The translations under genes were made by a program, and so were the position numbers. Under the pieces are notes generated by a model. That model saw only the letters and a program-made list of their open reading frames with translations, ran no database searches and was not told where the DNA came from. Positions 7,845-16,723 of a stretch of DNA of 64,000 nucleotides are shown here, one piece after another (position 1 is the stretch's first letter; the number at the start of each line of letters is the position of its first letter). The DNA comes from Bifidobacterium mellis (lineage in GTDB: Bacteria; Actinomycetota; Actinomycetes; Actinomycetales; Bifidobacteriaceae), in contig NZ_KQ033885.1 of assembly GCF_000967265.1 (NCBI RefSeq), positions 849,538 to 913,537 of the forward strand, written 5' to 3'.

Positions 7845-9121
7845 GCACTTTCCTCCTTACCCGTGTTGTCAGCTGCCGTTGCAGCTAGTGGGGGTATGCG
7901 AGCCTGCAAGGTCCAACCGTCAGGACCAGGACCCGAATGGAAGCTGCCGCCATGAGCTCGCACTTCGGCTCTTAACCTGGCAAGGCCTGTACCGTTGTCA
8001 CCGCCATCGTTAGCATCATTGTTCAAGAGCTGGCCATCATCACGAACGGTAATGTTTGTGCCGCCCTGGCTGTCGTGATCCCAGGAAACCACAATACGAT
8101 CGACTCCTTGTCCGTGGCGGAGAGCGTTGGTGATCGCCTCCCTGGTCACAGTGAAAGCAAGATTGGCCTGCCTGGGATCTTGTGGTCGACGGCCTGTCTC
8201 TGTCAGGGCAGTGCTGATGCCGGCATGACGGACGTGGTCGAGGATTGGTTTGATGTCATTCCAGCCATGCCCCTCCCCTACGGACTGCGCTGGGTCGTTT
8301 TCAGGTCCTGCTTTTGATTGCAGGGTTTTTACAGCTGTTCGGGTATCGTCCAATCCCTGTCGTGCCAGGTCGTTGATCATCGAGATGGCCTCATCAATTT
8401 CCGGCTTACCGCTGGCATGATCCATCCCCTCGGATAGGGCGATGATGGCGGTCAAGTCGTGACCCAGACTGTCGTGCAAATCGGCGGCGACCTTGGACTG
8501 ATACATGGCTTGGTCCCGCTCGCGGGCCAGGGTCTGGGCATGCAAGCGCTCCTCCTCCAGCGCCTGCTCCGACATGCGTGACTGCCTTGCTGAGCGTGAG
8601 AAAAAGGCGGCTGTCAGACACAGGGCGAATGCCAGACCAGTCGGATATAGAAGGTCAGTGAAGTGGACATCATGATGCCAGTTGGCAGAGAGTGCAATGC
8701 TGAGCAGACCCAGAATGGTGGAACTACACAGTCCAGCTGCCAATGATGCCATGCTTTTGGCTTCTACAGCGCAGGCGTAGAGGTTGACGAGCCAGGGAAT
8801 GATCAGGTAGGTGCATCCCGAGCCATAGATTGCGGCAGTCAGGGCAAGCAGGCCACTGAAAACCAGTAGGGTCGCCATAGGATATAGGCGGCGCAGGCAT
8901 AGGGTGACAAGTGCGACAAAAATAATGACCACGAACAGGGGCAAGCCCCAGCTGTCAGACTTCAAAACCTGGTAAAGGGTTCGATTGGCACTGCCCGGGG
9001 CGAGAATCAGCCTGGTCAGCATCATCGTCTCGTAGATGGCGCAGAGAAAGACTGCCACGAAAGCCGTATATGGCCGGGTCCACAACTGAATCCAGCCTTG
9101 AGTTTTCTTGCCTGCTCTCAT
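7841..9121 (-). CDS. Sensor histidine kinase, HisKA_3 type
   Basis: A membrane sensor kinase of about 426 residues, paired with the NarL-type regulator. About six hydrophobic segments fill the N-terminal half, with little extracellular loop, as in intramembrane-sensing kinases linked to peptide-antibiotic exporters. The dimerisation and phospho-acceptor helix contains ADLHDSLGHDLTAI (His is the phosphorylated residue), and the ATPase domain has REAITNALRHG and GDNGTGLARLRAEV. The frame extends upstream to 9301 and into the permease gene, but the ATG at 9121 has AGGAAGAGG at good spacing and gives a compact N-terminus. That leaves 107 bases between the permease stop and this start. Confidence 0.92.
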   Translation of the reverse strand: MRAGKKTQGWIQLWTRPYTAFVAVFLCAIYETMMLTRLILAPGSANRTLYQVLKSDSWGLPLFVVIIFVALVTLCLRRLYPMATLLVFSGLLALTAAIYGSGCTYLIIPWLVNLYACAVEAKSMASLAAGLCSSTILGLLSIALSANWHHDVHFTDLLYPTGLAFALCLTAAFFSRSARQSRMSEQALEEERLHAQTLARERDQAMYQSKVAADLHDSLGHDLTAIIALSEGMDHASGKPEIDEAISMINDLARQGLDDTRTAVKTLQSKAGPENDPAQSVGEGHGWNDIKPILDHVRHAGISTALTETGRRPQDPRQANLAFTVTREAITNALRHGQGVDRIVVSWDHDSQGGTNITVRDDGQLLNNDANDGGDNGTGLARLRAEVRAHGGSFHSGPGPDGWTLQARIPPLAATAADNTGKEESA

Positions 9122-9228
9122 CGGTGAGCCTCTTCCTGATAACTGCCGGTATTCCATTATGCTGTCAGACACTGAGATATGCGACCTTACGAGTGCTGCA
9201 TCCTCTCTCCATTGACTCTGCATCAAAA

Positions 9229-10029
9229 TTAGACTGCTCTGCGGGCCTCGTGCCGGAATATAAGGAGGCTGATCAGCACCCAGAGGATTGCCGTCATGCA
9301 CAAAGCCGCCATAGAGGCCGTAGACGCGATATTGCCCATGTCACGGGCTGCGGATGCAGTGGTGATCAGGGCCAGCGGATAAGGCAGTGCCAAGGCAGGT
9401 GCGGCAACCGACAGCACACAGCCTGCAAGGGTGAGCAGAAACATGATGCTCATGGTTGAGGCAAAGGATTCGGCTCTGGCAGCTATGGCTTGGGTCAGAG
9501 TCATAATGGCCCACACTGCCAACGTCATCGGTACGCCACGCATAAGATAGGGACCGAGTTCCGCTGGGTCGAAGCCTCCTACCAGAACACCCACGAGTAT
9601 GAATTCGGATTCGAAGATGGCGACGGTAAGGAGGGATGCCAGCAGTCCGTGCAGCATTTTCCCGACTATGGCGGTCCCGACCATGCCGGAGGCATTAAGG
9701 CGCTGCCAGTTGCGTCCCTTGTGCTCGTTGGCTTCAACCTGGGCTGCAAAGGCTGCAACCAGGACTGGTATGAAGACCATACTTGGCAGAAGGATCGCCT
9801 GCCCCCAGACCGCAGCCCAGGTCACTCCTTGAGCCTGGAAGTCCGGTCTGTAGCTCTGGTACTGGTCCCAACCGTTGAATATTCCTATGGCGTCGAAGAG
9901 CACTGTGGCCAGCCAGTACCAAGTATTGCCGGCCTTGCGGATCTCCCATCTGAAGGCGGCAGTGATCGATGGCCTAGGGCGATTCATCGGGCTAATGGTT
10001 ATGGTGTTTGTCGAGTACTGTCTGTTCAT
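9229..10029 (-). CDS. ABC-2 exporter permease (second subunit)
   Basis: A 266-residue membrane protein with about six hydrophobic helices and a charged N-terminus, resembling the lantibiotic-immunity and bacitracin-exporter permeases (MutE/MutG, BcrB group). It begins 4 bases inside the end of the other permease gene (ATGA overlap) and precedes the sensor kinase, giving the order ATPase-permease-permease-kinase-regulator. With its partner it would form the membrane channel of an exporter that removes a peptide antibiotic from the membrane. The substrate is inferred only from operon architecture. Similarity between the two permeases is limited to their topology. Confidence 0.85.
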   Translation of the reverse strand: MNRQYSTNTITISPMNRPRPSITAAFRWEIRKAGNTWYWLATVLFDAIGIFNGWDQYQSYRPDFQAQGVTWAAVWGQAILLPSMVFIPVLVAAFAAQVEANEHKGRNWQRLNASGMVGTAIVGKMLHGLLASLLTVAIFESEFILVGVLVGGFDPAELGPYLMRGVPMTLAVWAIMTLTQAIAARAESFASTMSIMFLLTLAGCVLSVAAPALALPYPLALITTASAARDMGNIASTASMAALCMTAILWVLISLLIFRHEARRAV

Positions 10030-10877
10030 CGGTCTGACTCCTTGACCTTGACGATGAATGCTGATATTCCGGACCAGATAATGCAGGCCAGAAGGCTGGT
10101 CAGGACCTTTGGCCAGGGATTGGCGGCCAAAGTCATTCTGGCAAAACCATCAGAGCTGGCTGAAAACAGGAACGGGCTGGTCGCGGAACTGATCCCGGCT
10201 GGGAAGAACCAGCCCAGACCCGGCATACTCATCGGGCCCAGCCCAGTCCCGATCAGACCGGCTATCACACCCAGACCCAGGCCTATGGCCTGCCTTTCGA
10301 TAGTCAGGGAGAGGGCGAGTTGTATAGCCGTAACAGCCATGGATGAAAAGCAGGCAATCAGAGCCGGAAGGAGTATGTATTCGGCCAGACTGCCCTCGAG
10401 ATGAAACCCTTGTGCTGAAGCCGTCAACGGTATCCAAGTCAGAGGAATTACGAAGCAAAGTGTAAGCGCGCACCCCGCAACTACGAGCTTGGCAAGAAAC
10501 ATCCCTATCGGGCTCTGGCCCAAGGAGAGCCATTTGAGATCCATGCGCTCGCTGCTCTCCATGACGGCAAGCCGGCTGGTCAGCAGGGCCGCGAGGATAG
10601 GTGCCAGCAGGCCTACGGTCTGGAAGATCTCACCTTGTGCAAGGGCTACGGTACGAGTGGTGGGGTTCGAAGATTCAGCTCGTTTCATGAATGCCAAGCC
10701 TGACCATGACGAAACCAGGGCAATCATGCCCAAGGCCATCCACCAGAATGAGGAGCCTTTCAACTTACGAAGCTCCATGGAAAGCAGAACAGGTAGCCCT
10801 CCTGGATGGGATGGGCGTGGCGGTTTTCCCAATCGAAATTCTTCGGACCGCATGGAGATTGATTCGACAGAGCTCAT
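10026..10877 (-). CDS. ABC-2 exporter permease (first subunit)
   Basis: A 283-residue permease with a cytoplasmic N-terminus of about 35 residues, a first helix (FWWMALGMIALVSSW), a longer extracytoplasmic stretch with SSNPTTRTVALAQGE, and then about five helices. The pattern fits the ABC-2 family used in lantibiotic protection. Its start overlaps the stop of the ATPase gene by 4 bases, and its stop overlaps the next permease start, so stoichiometric translation is likely. Function is inferred from fold pattern and neighbours. Confidence 0.85.
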   Translation of the reverse strand: MSSVESISMRSEEFRLGKPPRPSHPGGLPVLLSMELRKLKGSSFWWMALGMIALVSSWSGLAFMKRAESSNPTTRTVALAQGEIFQTVGLLAPILAALLTSRLAVMESSERMDLKWLSLGQSPIGMFLAKLVVAGCALTLCFVIPLTWIPLTASAQGFHLEGSLAEYILLPALIACFSSMAVTAIQLALSLTIERQAIGLGLGVIAGLIGTGLGPMSMPGLGWFFPAGISSATSPFLFSASSDGFARMTLAANPWPKVLTSLLACIIWSGISAFIVKVKESDR

Positions 10878-11863
10878 CGTGCGCTCCTCTGTTTATGACC
10901 GAACGGCTTCACAGGACCCTGCGCTACATGGTTCTGCGGGTTTTCCACGAGTTCGAGGAAGGCCTCTTCCAAGCTCTTGCGTTCGGAAGCGACACGGTAT
11001 ACCTGCAGACCATGCGATACCATCCGAGTCACCAGCGTCCCGATTTGCGGATCTGGTATCTCGGGAATGCGCAGGGTTGCGCTCTTCCGGATATATTCGT
11101 GGTGAATGCCTTGAGCTTCGAGCAGCTCTGACACGAGCCCAGGGTCGGACACCCGTAGATCGATATGGCCCTCATCGCGAAGATTTTCCAAAGTCCCCTG
11201 GTAGAGCAGATGACCATCGGCAATGATGCCAACCACCGGAGCCATCTTTTCAATCTCCGACAGGATATGGCTGCTGATGATGACAGTGACCCCCTCCGAG
11301 GCGGCCAAGTCCATAATCATTCGTCGCACCTCGACCACTGCCTCGGCATCCAAGCCATTGGTGGGCTCATCCAGGAGCAGGAGCTCCGGATGCGAGATCA
11401 GCGCCATGGCGATGCCCAGCCGCTGCTTCATCCCCAGAGAGTAGGCGCCCGCCTTCCTCTTCTCGTATCCCCGCAATCCAACCTTGGTGAGCACTTCTGA
11501 GGCAGCCGAAACTGGTAGACCCAGATAATCGGCTACCATGCGGCAGTTATCGAGACCTGATAGGCCTGGATAGAAGCTGGGTCCTTCAATCATGGAGCCC
11601 ACACGGCCCGCCTGGATCCTGCTCTTCTTTCCGACCTGCTGTCCAAGCATCCATATGCTTCCAGCAGTCGGTTTTGTCAATCCCAGGAGGAGTTTCATGG
11701 TGGTCGATTTTCCGGCTCCGTTTGGTCCCAGCAGTCCGTAGACCACGCCTGCCGGCACCCGTAGATTCAGTCCATCCACGGCTTTGAATCCGCCATAGGC
11801 CTTGACCAACCCCTGTGTGGACACAGCCAGTTGCGGGTCGTTGTTTCCGTCCGTATATGCCAT
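10874..11863 (-). CDS. ABC exporter ATPase, BcrA/LanF type
   Basis: A 329-residue ATP-binding subunit. Walker A is GPNGAGKSTT near residue 48, the signature is YSLGMKQRLGIAMAL, and Walker B with the catalytic Glu is LLLLDEPTNGLD. About 100 residues after the ATPase core, including PGLVSELLEAQGI, match the C-terminal extension of the BcrA/antibiotic-exporter class. The ATG at 11863 is preceded by GGAAGGGGAGG. It is the first gene of the five-gene unit that ends with the response regulator at 7170, so the exporter and its sensor are expressed together. Confidence 0.93.
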   Translation of the reverse strand: MAYTDGNNDPQLAVSTQGLVKAYGGFKAVDGLNLRVPAGVVYGLLGPNGAGKSTTMKLLLGLTKPTAGSIWMLGQQVGKKSRIQAGRVGSMIEGPSFYPGLSGLDNCRMVADYLGLPVSAASEVLTKVGLRGYEKRKAGAYSLGMKQRLGIAMALISHPELLLLDEPTNGLDAEAVVEVRRMIMDLAASEGVTVIISSHILSEIEKMAPVVGIIADGHLLYQGTLENLRDEGHIDLRVSDPGLVSELLEAQGIHHEYIRKSATLRIPEIPDPQIGTLVTRMVSHGLQVYRVASERKSLEEAFLELVENPQNHVAQGPVKPFGHKQRSAR

Positions 11864-11944
11864 TGCGCCTCCCCTTCCAATCGGAATTCAACTGATTCCT
11901 ATGCAAGTTCGACGGGCGCAATCCTTCAACGCGGGAAAAGAAAC

Positions 11945-11962
11945 TGTCCCCTGCAGGGGACA
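11945..11962. promoter_or_regulatory. 18-bp perfect palindrome, candidate operator
   Basis: TGTCCCCTGCAGGGGACA is a perfect palindrome 82 bases upstream of the ABC exporter ATPase gene. NarL-type regulators bind inverted repeats, so this is the best candidate site for the operon's own response regulator. The MerR gene on the other strand begins 235 bases away and has its own dyad, which makes the exporter operon the more likely target. Confidence 0.5.
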
Positions 11963-12163
11963 CGTCGCTGCTGACGAGGCTAATTTGCATCCATGGGAAA
12001 GACGCCTCGCTGGATTTAGTCATCTTCATGATAAGGGATTACTTTGCAAACAAGCAGTAACAAAAGCGACCTCCTCAAGAACCTGTTATTGGGTATTGGG
12101 ACGCTAAAGGCCGGTGTGTGCATGCACTCCCTTTACCCCATCTTCAGGAAACAATTGATTTGA

Positions 12164-12195
12164 CCTTGACATGATGGCAGGGTTTAGGGTCAAGG
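12164..12195 (+). promoter_or_regulatory. Dyad at the MerR gene start, candidate MerR operator
   Basis: CCTTGAC at 12164-12170 and GTCAAGG at 12189-12195 form a 7-base inverted repeat with 18 bases between, ending one base before the ATG at 12197. A TTGACA-like -35 box lies inside the left arm (12166-12171). MerR regulators bind such dyads across the spacer of their own promoter, so autoregulation is likely. Confidence 0.5.
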
Positions 12196-12196
12196 C

Positions 12197-13000
12197 ATGA
12201 CACGTGAGAGCGAATTCAGTGGCGAAGGCAGCAAGAGCGGCTTGAGCATCGGTCAGATGTCTGAACTTACAGGGGTCAGTAGGAGAATGCTGCGCCACTG
12301 GGAAGAGGAAGGACTAATCTATCCCATTCGTGGACTGTCGAATTACCGGCAATATATGCAGGATGACGTCGCACGGCTGGAGCGAATTGTGACCTACAGG
12401 GAGATGGGCTTCAATGCCAGACAAATCAAGGCATTGCTCGATTGCAAAACACCGCTTGCTTTGGACGAGTTGCGGGGTCAGCGCTCGCAAATTGATGAGA
12501 AAATCCAGCTGCTTAGGAAAGCTGCGGATCGTTTGGACCGGCTTATAGCCCTTGCCCAGGGGAATTCAGGCAATGATTCAGCTCCTACGAAGATCGATCA
12601 GGAGGACCAGTACTTTTCGGAAGCATACGAACGCTGGGGTGCTAGCAGGCAGTGGCTTGAGTATGCGGAGCGAAAAGCTTCCCGCTCCGAACAAGAACAG
12701 AAAAAGGACATGACCCGGCTTAAAGACGTGGAAAGTGAGCTTGCACAAGCCAAACGCAAAGGTCTGGCTCCCACCTCGGACGAGGTTCTCGAACTGATTG
12801 ACGAACATCGGCAGGCTTTGTCATGGTTCCACGTAACGCCGTCCATGCATGTCATTCTGGGGCGAATGTATGTGGCCGACCCGCGTTTCAGGCGCCATTA
12901 CGAACAACTGGAACCTGGATTGGCGAAATGGATGCTGGTTGCAATCGAAACTGCAGCGCGTGCAAACGGGATAGATCTGGCAACCGTCAAATGGGAGTGA
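12197..13000 (+). CDS. MerR regulator with TipAS-like effector domain
   Basis: A 267-residue MerR-family activator. The winged helix (LSIGQMSELTGVSRRMLRHWEEEGLI, read in two pieces, near residues 16-41, followed by NYRQYMQDDVARLERIV) is followed by a dimerisation coiled coil, and a C-terminal all-helical domain from about residue 140. That domain ends ALSWFHVTPSMHVILGRMYV, then DPRFRRHYEQLEPGLA and FAAIETA-like helices, the pattern of the TipAS antibiotic-recognition domain known to bind thiopeptides. It would sense a drug and switch on its own transcript with the VOC gene 84 bases downstream. The start sits right after the operator-like dyad, with AGGG as a weak binding site. Confidence 0.88.
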   Translation: MTRESEFSGEGSKSGLSIGQMSELTGVSRRMLRHWEEEGLIYPIRGLSNYRQYMQDDVARLERIVTYREMGFNARQIKALLDCKTPLALDELRGQRSQIDEKIQLLRKAADRLDRLIALAQGNSGNDSAPTKIDQEDQYFSEAYERWGASRQWLEYAERKASRSEQEQKKDMTRLKDVESELAQAKRKGLAPTSDEVLELIDEHRQALSWFHVTPSMHVILGRMYVADPRFRRHYEQLEPGLAKWMLVAIETAARANGIDLATVKWE

Positions 13001-13084
13001 TGCAGTCAGTATCTTCCGTCTACGTATCACGTTTTCTGTTTGACTACCCAATTCAAAACATTTCAACTAAGGAACGAGGTAGCC

Positions 13085-13612
13085 ATGGACAACCATGACC
13101 AGCCCAAAGCTACTGCTTATGCAGGTGCAGGCATAAGTCCCGTGCCGGAGCCGGGGAAGGGTGCGGAACCGCCGGAGCCTTATAGGGGCATCTATCTCAT
13201 GCCCATGTTCATGTGCCTGTATAGCGAAGATCTAGATGAATCAGAGGTTTTCTGGACGCAGGGATTGGGCTTCATCAATTTATACACCATGCCGGGCATG
13301 ATGATTCACTTGAGGCGCTGGGCCTTTCAGGATGTGCTGATTCGTAAGAGTGGTTCCAATACTGGCGACCCTGATACGGATATGGAGTCCATAGGAAGCC
13401 TGAGCGTAGCAGTCACGGAAAAGCAGATCAGCAAGATTGTGGATGCATGCGAGCGCCTCCGTCCTGGCTCCACTTCAGCTCCATTACGTAAGCCGTGGAA
13501 TTCGCTTGAAGCTAGGATTCACACTCCGGAAGGCCTGATTCTTATTCTGACAGCCGCTTTGGCTGTCGACAAACAGAAGGCTCAAGTTTATCTGAACTCG
13601 CACGGTCAATGA
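13085..13612 (+). CDS. VOC-fold protein (glyoxalase/antibiotic-resistance superfamily)
   Basis: A 175-residue protein with one vicinal-oxygen-chelate module: PMFMCLYSEDLDESEVFWTQ, then LGFINLYTMPGMMIHLRRW and IHTPEGLILILT, the usual beta-alpha-beta-beta-beta halves. Members include glyoxalase I, bleomycin-binding proteins and fosfomycin enzymes; which of these applies cannot be told. The ATG at 13085 follows GAGGT; an earlier start at 13040 adds 15 residues with no domain and is rejected. Its place behind a TipAS-type drug sensor suggests a drug-binding or drug-modifying role. Confidence 0.8.
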   Translation: MDNHDQPKATAYAGAGISPVPEPGKGAEPPEPYRGIYLMPMFMCLYSEDLDESEVFWTQGLGFINLYTMPGMMIHLRRWAFQDVLIRKSGSNTGDPDTDMESIGSLSVAVTEKQISKIVDACERLRPGSTSAPLRKPWNSLEARIHTPEGLILILTAALAVDKQKAQVYLNSHGQ

Positions 13613-13910
13613 ACAAAGATGAAGTACCTCCCCTACTCGTGATTTGATTGAAAGAGCAACGATTAGATGTCTCGAACGGCCGGTGGATCAAAACATGAGG
13701 TCTGCATCTTTTCGCAGATAGTTGTTGGTTCCGTTCTTGATGGTCGGCAGAACATGGTGGTAAGAAGAGGCATTCCAACTGCGCTGCCAGCCAGTTGAAG
13801 AGCACAGTGGTAGCAGAATGTAGATGCATGATCCGGTAGGTTGCTCTGGACCCGGTAAGATCAGGTAGACTACCTGGAGAAGACAAGCCGCAAACCCCTG
13901 TAAAACTGGT
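13613..13910. other. Intergenic region without a clear gene
   Basis: Short minus-strand frames overlap here, one of which (13688-13927) ends LPTIKNGTNNYLRKDADLMF. None has a binding site or a family I recognise. It may hold a decayed gene between two convergent units. Confidence 0.3.
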
Positions 13911-14321
13911 TTATTTTGGGACGTCACAGACCGAGAAGGCGAAACTCATAAGAGTTCCTACTGACTTACTCTTATCTGATTTTAATATTTCAATGCTTTT
14001 GAGATTCTCATTGTCTTGTACCTGGTTCAGCGCGTACTGTTCACCATCTGAGGTGGTAAAGCGGAGGATGGGGTCTCCCTGCTTGCTGAGCTTGCATGAC
14101 ACGGTGCCCTCATCAACTTTAAGAGGCCAGGTGTGACCCAGATCTTCTTTCGAAATTGTTTGCGGGTTACTGGTGGCTGCGACTTTATTGCTTTCATCAG
14201 TGGAATACTCCTCAGGGTGCTTCATGCCATCGGTGCAGCCGACAACCCCCACGGTCAGCATAATTGTGGCGCATATAAGCAAAATGGTTCTGAGGCTCTG
14301 CTTGAGTCGCTTTATAATCAT
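13911..14321 (-). CDS. Lipoprotein, hypothetical
   Basis: A secreted, probably lipid-anchored protein of 136 residues. The N-terminus is basic (MIIKRLKQSL), followed by a hydrophobic core and a lipobox ending VGVVGC, where Cys would be lipidated. The mature part contains LGHTWPLKVDEGTVSCKLS, a segment typical of small DUF proteins found with bifidobacterial exporters, but I cannot name it. The start at 14321 follows GAAGG; an ATG five codons earlier has no site. It is the last gene of the ECF sigma-ABC unit, 30 bases after the ATPase gene, so it may be the surface component of that system. Confidence 0.75.
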   Translation of the reverse strand: MIIKRLKQSLRTILLICATIMLTVGVVGCTDGMKHPEEYSTDESNKVAATSNPQTISKEDLGHTWPLKVDEGTVSCKLSKQGDPILRFTTSDGEQYALNQVQDNENLKSIEILKSDKSKSVGTLMSFAFSVCDVPK

Positions 14322-14351
14322 TCGACCTTCTTTCATACTTGGAGACGGTTT

Positions 14352-15212
14352 CTAGCGCTCGCTGGCCAAAGCCATATATCCGTCCTCAAGGTTGGGCGCG
14401 GTTTCGACAGAGCCTGCGGGCGGGGTGTCGGTGACTATGCGGTACCTTGTCCCCTGTGGGGTAGGTTCCGCGTTGATGATTGTGGCATTATCCGGTGGGG
14501 CTGCGATGGGGGGCGTGACCCAGGTGTGACCGGCAGCTTCATGGATCAGCCCCTCTGTTGGCCCGTCATACTGTTTGCGCCCGAAACGTAACACGCACAC
14601 CCAAGGGCAGGTTTGTGCAACGTCATCGAGTATGTGGGTGGAGAGGATGACGGTTCGATCCTGCCCCAGCTGGGCAAGGAGTGTGCGGAACCGCATGCGC
14701 TCTTCGGGATCCAACCCCGCTGTGGGTTCGTCGACTACCAGTAGCTGGGGGCCGCCCATAAGGGCCTGTGCGATGCCGACCCTGCGCCTCATACCCCCGG
14801 ACAACCCTCCGATGGGTTGGTTCATCACGTCTTCCAATCCCACCTGTTCCAGGAGGGTATGCGCCTGCTCTTGTCGTACGTGTTTGTTGTCAATCATTTT
14901 CAAGATGCCGATATAGTCAAGGAATTCAAGTGGCGTCAGGTTGTCGTAGGGGGTGATGTGCTGTGGCAGATAACCCAGGTGCCGTTTTAGATTTCGCCTA
15001 TTGGCTGGCGAAGAGAGGTCTTGCCCATCAATAAAAACTTTGCCTTTAGTCGGTTTGATTATTCCGGTGAGAATGCGCATGAGGGTTGTTTTGCCGGCAC
15101 CATTTGGTCCTATGAGTCCTATCATGCCCTGTGGAAGATCAACGGTCAGATCGTTTAAAGCGGCCGGTCTCCCCCGAAAATCCTTGGTCAGATGGTCAAT
15201 CGAGATAAACAT
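14352..15212 (-). CDS. ABC transporter ATPase
   Basis: A 286-residue ATP-binding protein of the drug-exporter group. Walker A is GPNGAGKTTLMRIL near residue 35, the signature is GGLSGGMRRRVGIAQAL, and Walker B is LLVVDEPTAGLD. The start at 15212 has GAGAGGAA upstream; the TTG six codons earlier is rejected. Downstream of two ABC-2 permeases and an ECF sigma factor, it should power the exporter they form. The substrate is unknown. Confidence 0.92.
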   Translation of the reverse strand: MFISIDHLTKDFRGRPAALNDLTVDLPQGMIGLIGPNGAGKTTLMRILTGIIKPTKGKVFIDGQDLSSPANRRNLKRHLGYLPQHITPYDNLTPLEFLDYIGILKMIDNKHVRQEQAHTLLEQVGLEDVMNQPIGGLSGGMRRRVGIAQALMGGPQLLVVDEPTAGLDPEERMRFRTLLAQLGQDRTVILSTHILDDVAQTCPWVCVLRFGRKQYDGPTEGLIHEAAGHTWVTPPIAAPPDNATIINAEPTPQGTRYRIVTDTPPAGSVETAPNLEDGYMALASER

Positions 15213-15243
15213 GTGGGTAATTCCTCTCAAAGTCAGTGGTTAG

Positions 15244-16002
15244 TCATACCCGAACTTTTATGTGGTTGGAGGCCATGTTCGCACCAGTGAAAAGGAGGTA
15301 GATGATGCACACCTGCCAGAGCAGGGATATGACCCCTGATTGGGCGGTAAAGGGGCCATTCACTGGTACGTACATAGGATTGGTGTGGAACCATCCCTGC
15401 GCAATGGGATCGCCAATGACTGACAAGGGGCCGCCATTGAGTGTTGGAAGTGGTAAGAGGGGGGTATAGAAAGCCAGCCAAGCCCATGCCAGGACGGCAA
15501 GAATTCGGGCTACGATCGTGGGCAACAGGGCTCCCAGCAGGGCGGATATCCCCATAGCGATCAGCATTGATGGTGAGAGTATGACAAGTGCTACTGCCAG
15601 GGCCACCAGTATTGCCTCACCGTTGCCGTGGATGGCTTGGTGGACCGCGATCAATACAAGGAAAAGCAGGGAAGACGATATGCAGATAACCCAGGCTCCC
15701 AGGACATGAGCTGCGCGGATGACTGCCATCGGCAAGGGGGAGGTGGATTCAAGTTCGTCCATACCTGTTCGCCTGCCGGCAGTCATAAGGTCGCTGAAAG
15801 ATGCTGCGTATGCCAACGGGGTGAACATAGCAAGAACCTGTCCGGTAAAGACAAGACCCTGTATGTTGCTGAATCCAGGTGACATAGGAGAGGCATAGGC
15901 CAAAAAGAGGGCGAAGAGCGCCAGCGGTATGCTGGCTATCCATAAGGCTTTGCGCCGATAAAACATCAGTAGCGTGATGCGTACAAGACTCAGTATCCTC
16001 AT
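15244..16002 (-). CDS. ABC-2 permease
   Basis: A 252-residue integral membrane protein with about six helices. It starts MRILSLVRITLLMFYRRK, a short amphipathic N-terminus common in ABC-2 subunits. It overlaps the upstream permease gene by 4 bases (ATGA) and lies 31 bases before the ATPase gene. It is the membrane part of the sigma-linked exporter. The substrate cannot be inferred from the sequence. Confidence 0.8.
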   Translation of the reverse strand: MRILSLVRITLLMFYRRKALWIASIPLALFALFLAYASPMSPGFSNIQGLVFTGQVLAMFTPLAYAASFSDLMTAGRRTGMDELESTSPLPMAVIRAAHVLGAWVICISSSLLFLVLIAVHQAIHGNGEAILVALAVALVILSPSMLIAMGISALLGALLPTIVARILAVLAWAWLAFYTPLLPLPTLNGGPLSVIGDPIAQGWFHTNPMYVPVNGPFTAQSGVISLLWQVCIIYLLFTGANMASNHIKVRV

Positions 16003-16622
16003 AGGGCTGCCACCTTTACGACATTGCGCTCTGCATCACTGCAGATTTTCCATCCGAAGATTGCGCCTGCCGCCGCAATAATCATTGGGACGAGTCGTTG
16101 CCGGACCGGATCGGTTATGTATGGATCCCATATAAAGCATAAAAACAGCCAAATAGCTATGGAAGCCAGCGATGACGTTGGCATGGACATGGTAAGTACG
16201 GCTATAAGGAAAACCAGACAGTTGACAATGAATATACTGCCAACCGGGGTAATGATGCTCACCCATCCCTGGTCGCGTGGCCAAAGTCGCATCAAATGCA
16301 AGCCGATAAAGAGAAGGCCTGCGGCAGCAAGAAATGCTCCGGTAATGATAAGCAGCCTGGTCACTTGAACTTTCCGCCATCCAGTTGGAGTTGACTCAGT
16401 AAGTTCAACGATTGGGTCACCATTGAGCACAAAAGCTGTAGATAGGCCAGCAGCAATTACTGGCACCTGAGTGAGAGCCATCATAACTGGTCGTATGCGA
16501 CCCGGTGACCAACTGCCTTCCAGTAAGAGGCCCGCAAGAAGAATACATGCGGTCAGTATGAAAGGCAGCAATACCAGCCTATAAAGCCTCTTGAGCTGTA
16601 TACCTACGAAAGCCAACCTCAT
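15999..16622 (-). CDS. Membrane protein, likely ABC exporter subunit
   Basis: A 207-residue protein with about six hydrophobic helices and a short basic N-terminus (MRLAFVGIQLKRLYR). There is no soluble domain. Its stop overlaps the next permease by 4 bases, which argues for a joint complex. It lies 101 bases after the 281-residue membrane gene of the same operon. The family is not recognised beyond ABC-2-like topology. Confidence 0.72.
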   Translation of the reverse strand: MRLAFVGIQLKRLYRLVLLPFILTACILLAGLLLEGSWSPGRIRPVMMALTQVPVIAAGLSTAFVLNGDPIVELTESTPTGWRKVQVTRLLIITGAFLAAAGLLFIGLHLMRLWPRDQGWVSIITPVGSIFIVNCLVFLIAVLTMSMPTSSLASIAIWLFLCFIWDPYITDPVRQRLVPMIIAAAGAIFGWKICSDAERNVVKVAAL

Positions 16623-16723
16623 CCACCTTCCTCATATCTGGTTTTGGCCTCGGCTGCCGCCAGACATTGCTCGCTGCTCGTCCTGTCTGCTTAGTTAGTA
16701 GCGAGAGAAGATGAAAAGGTTCA

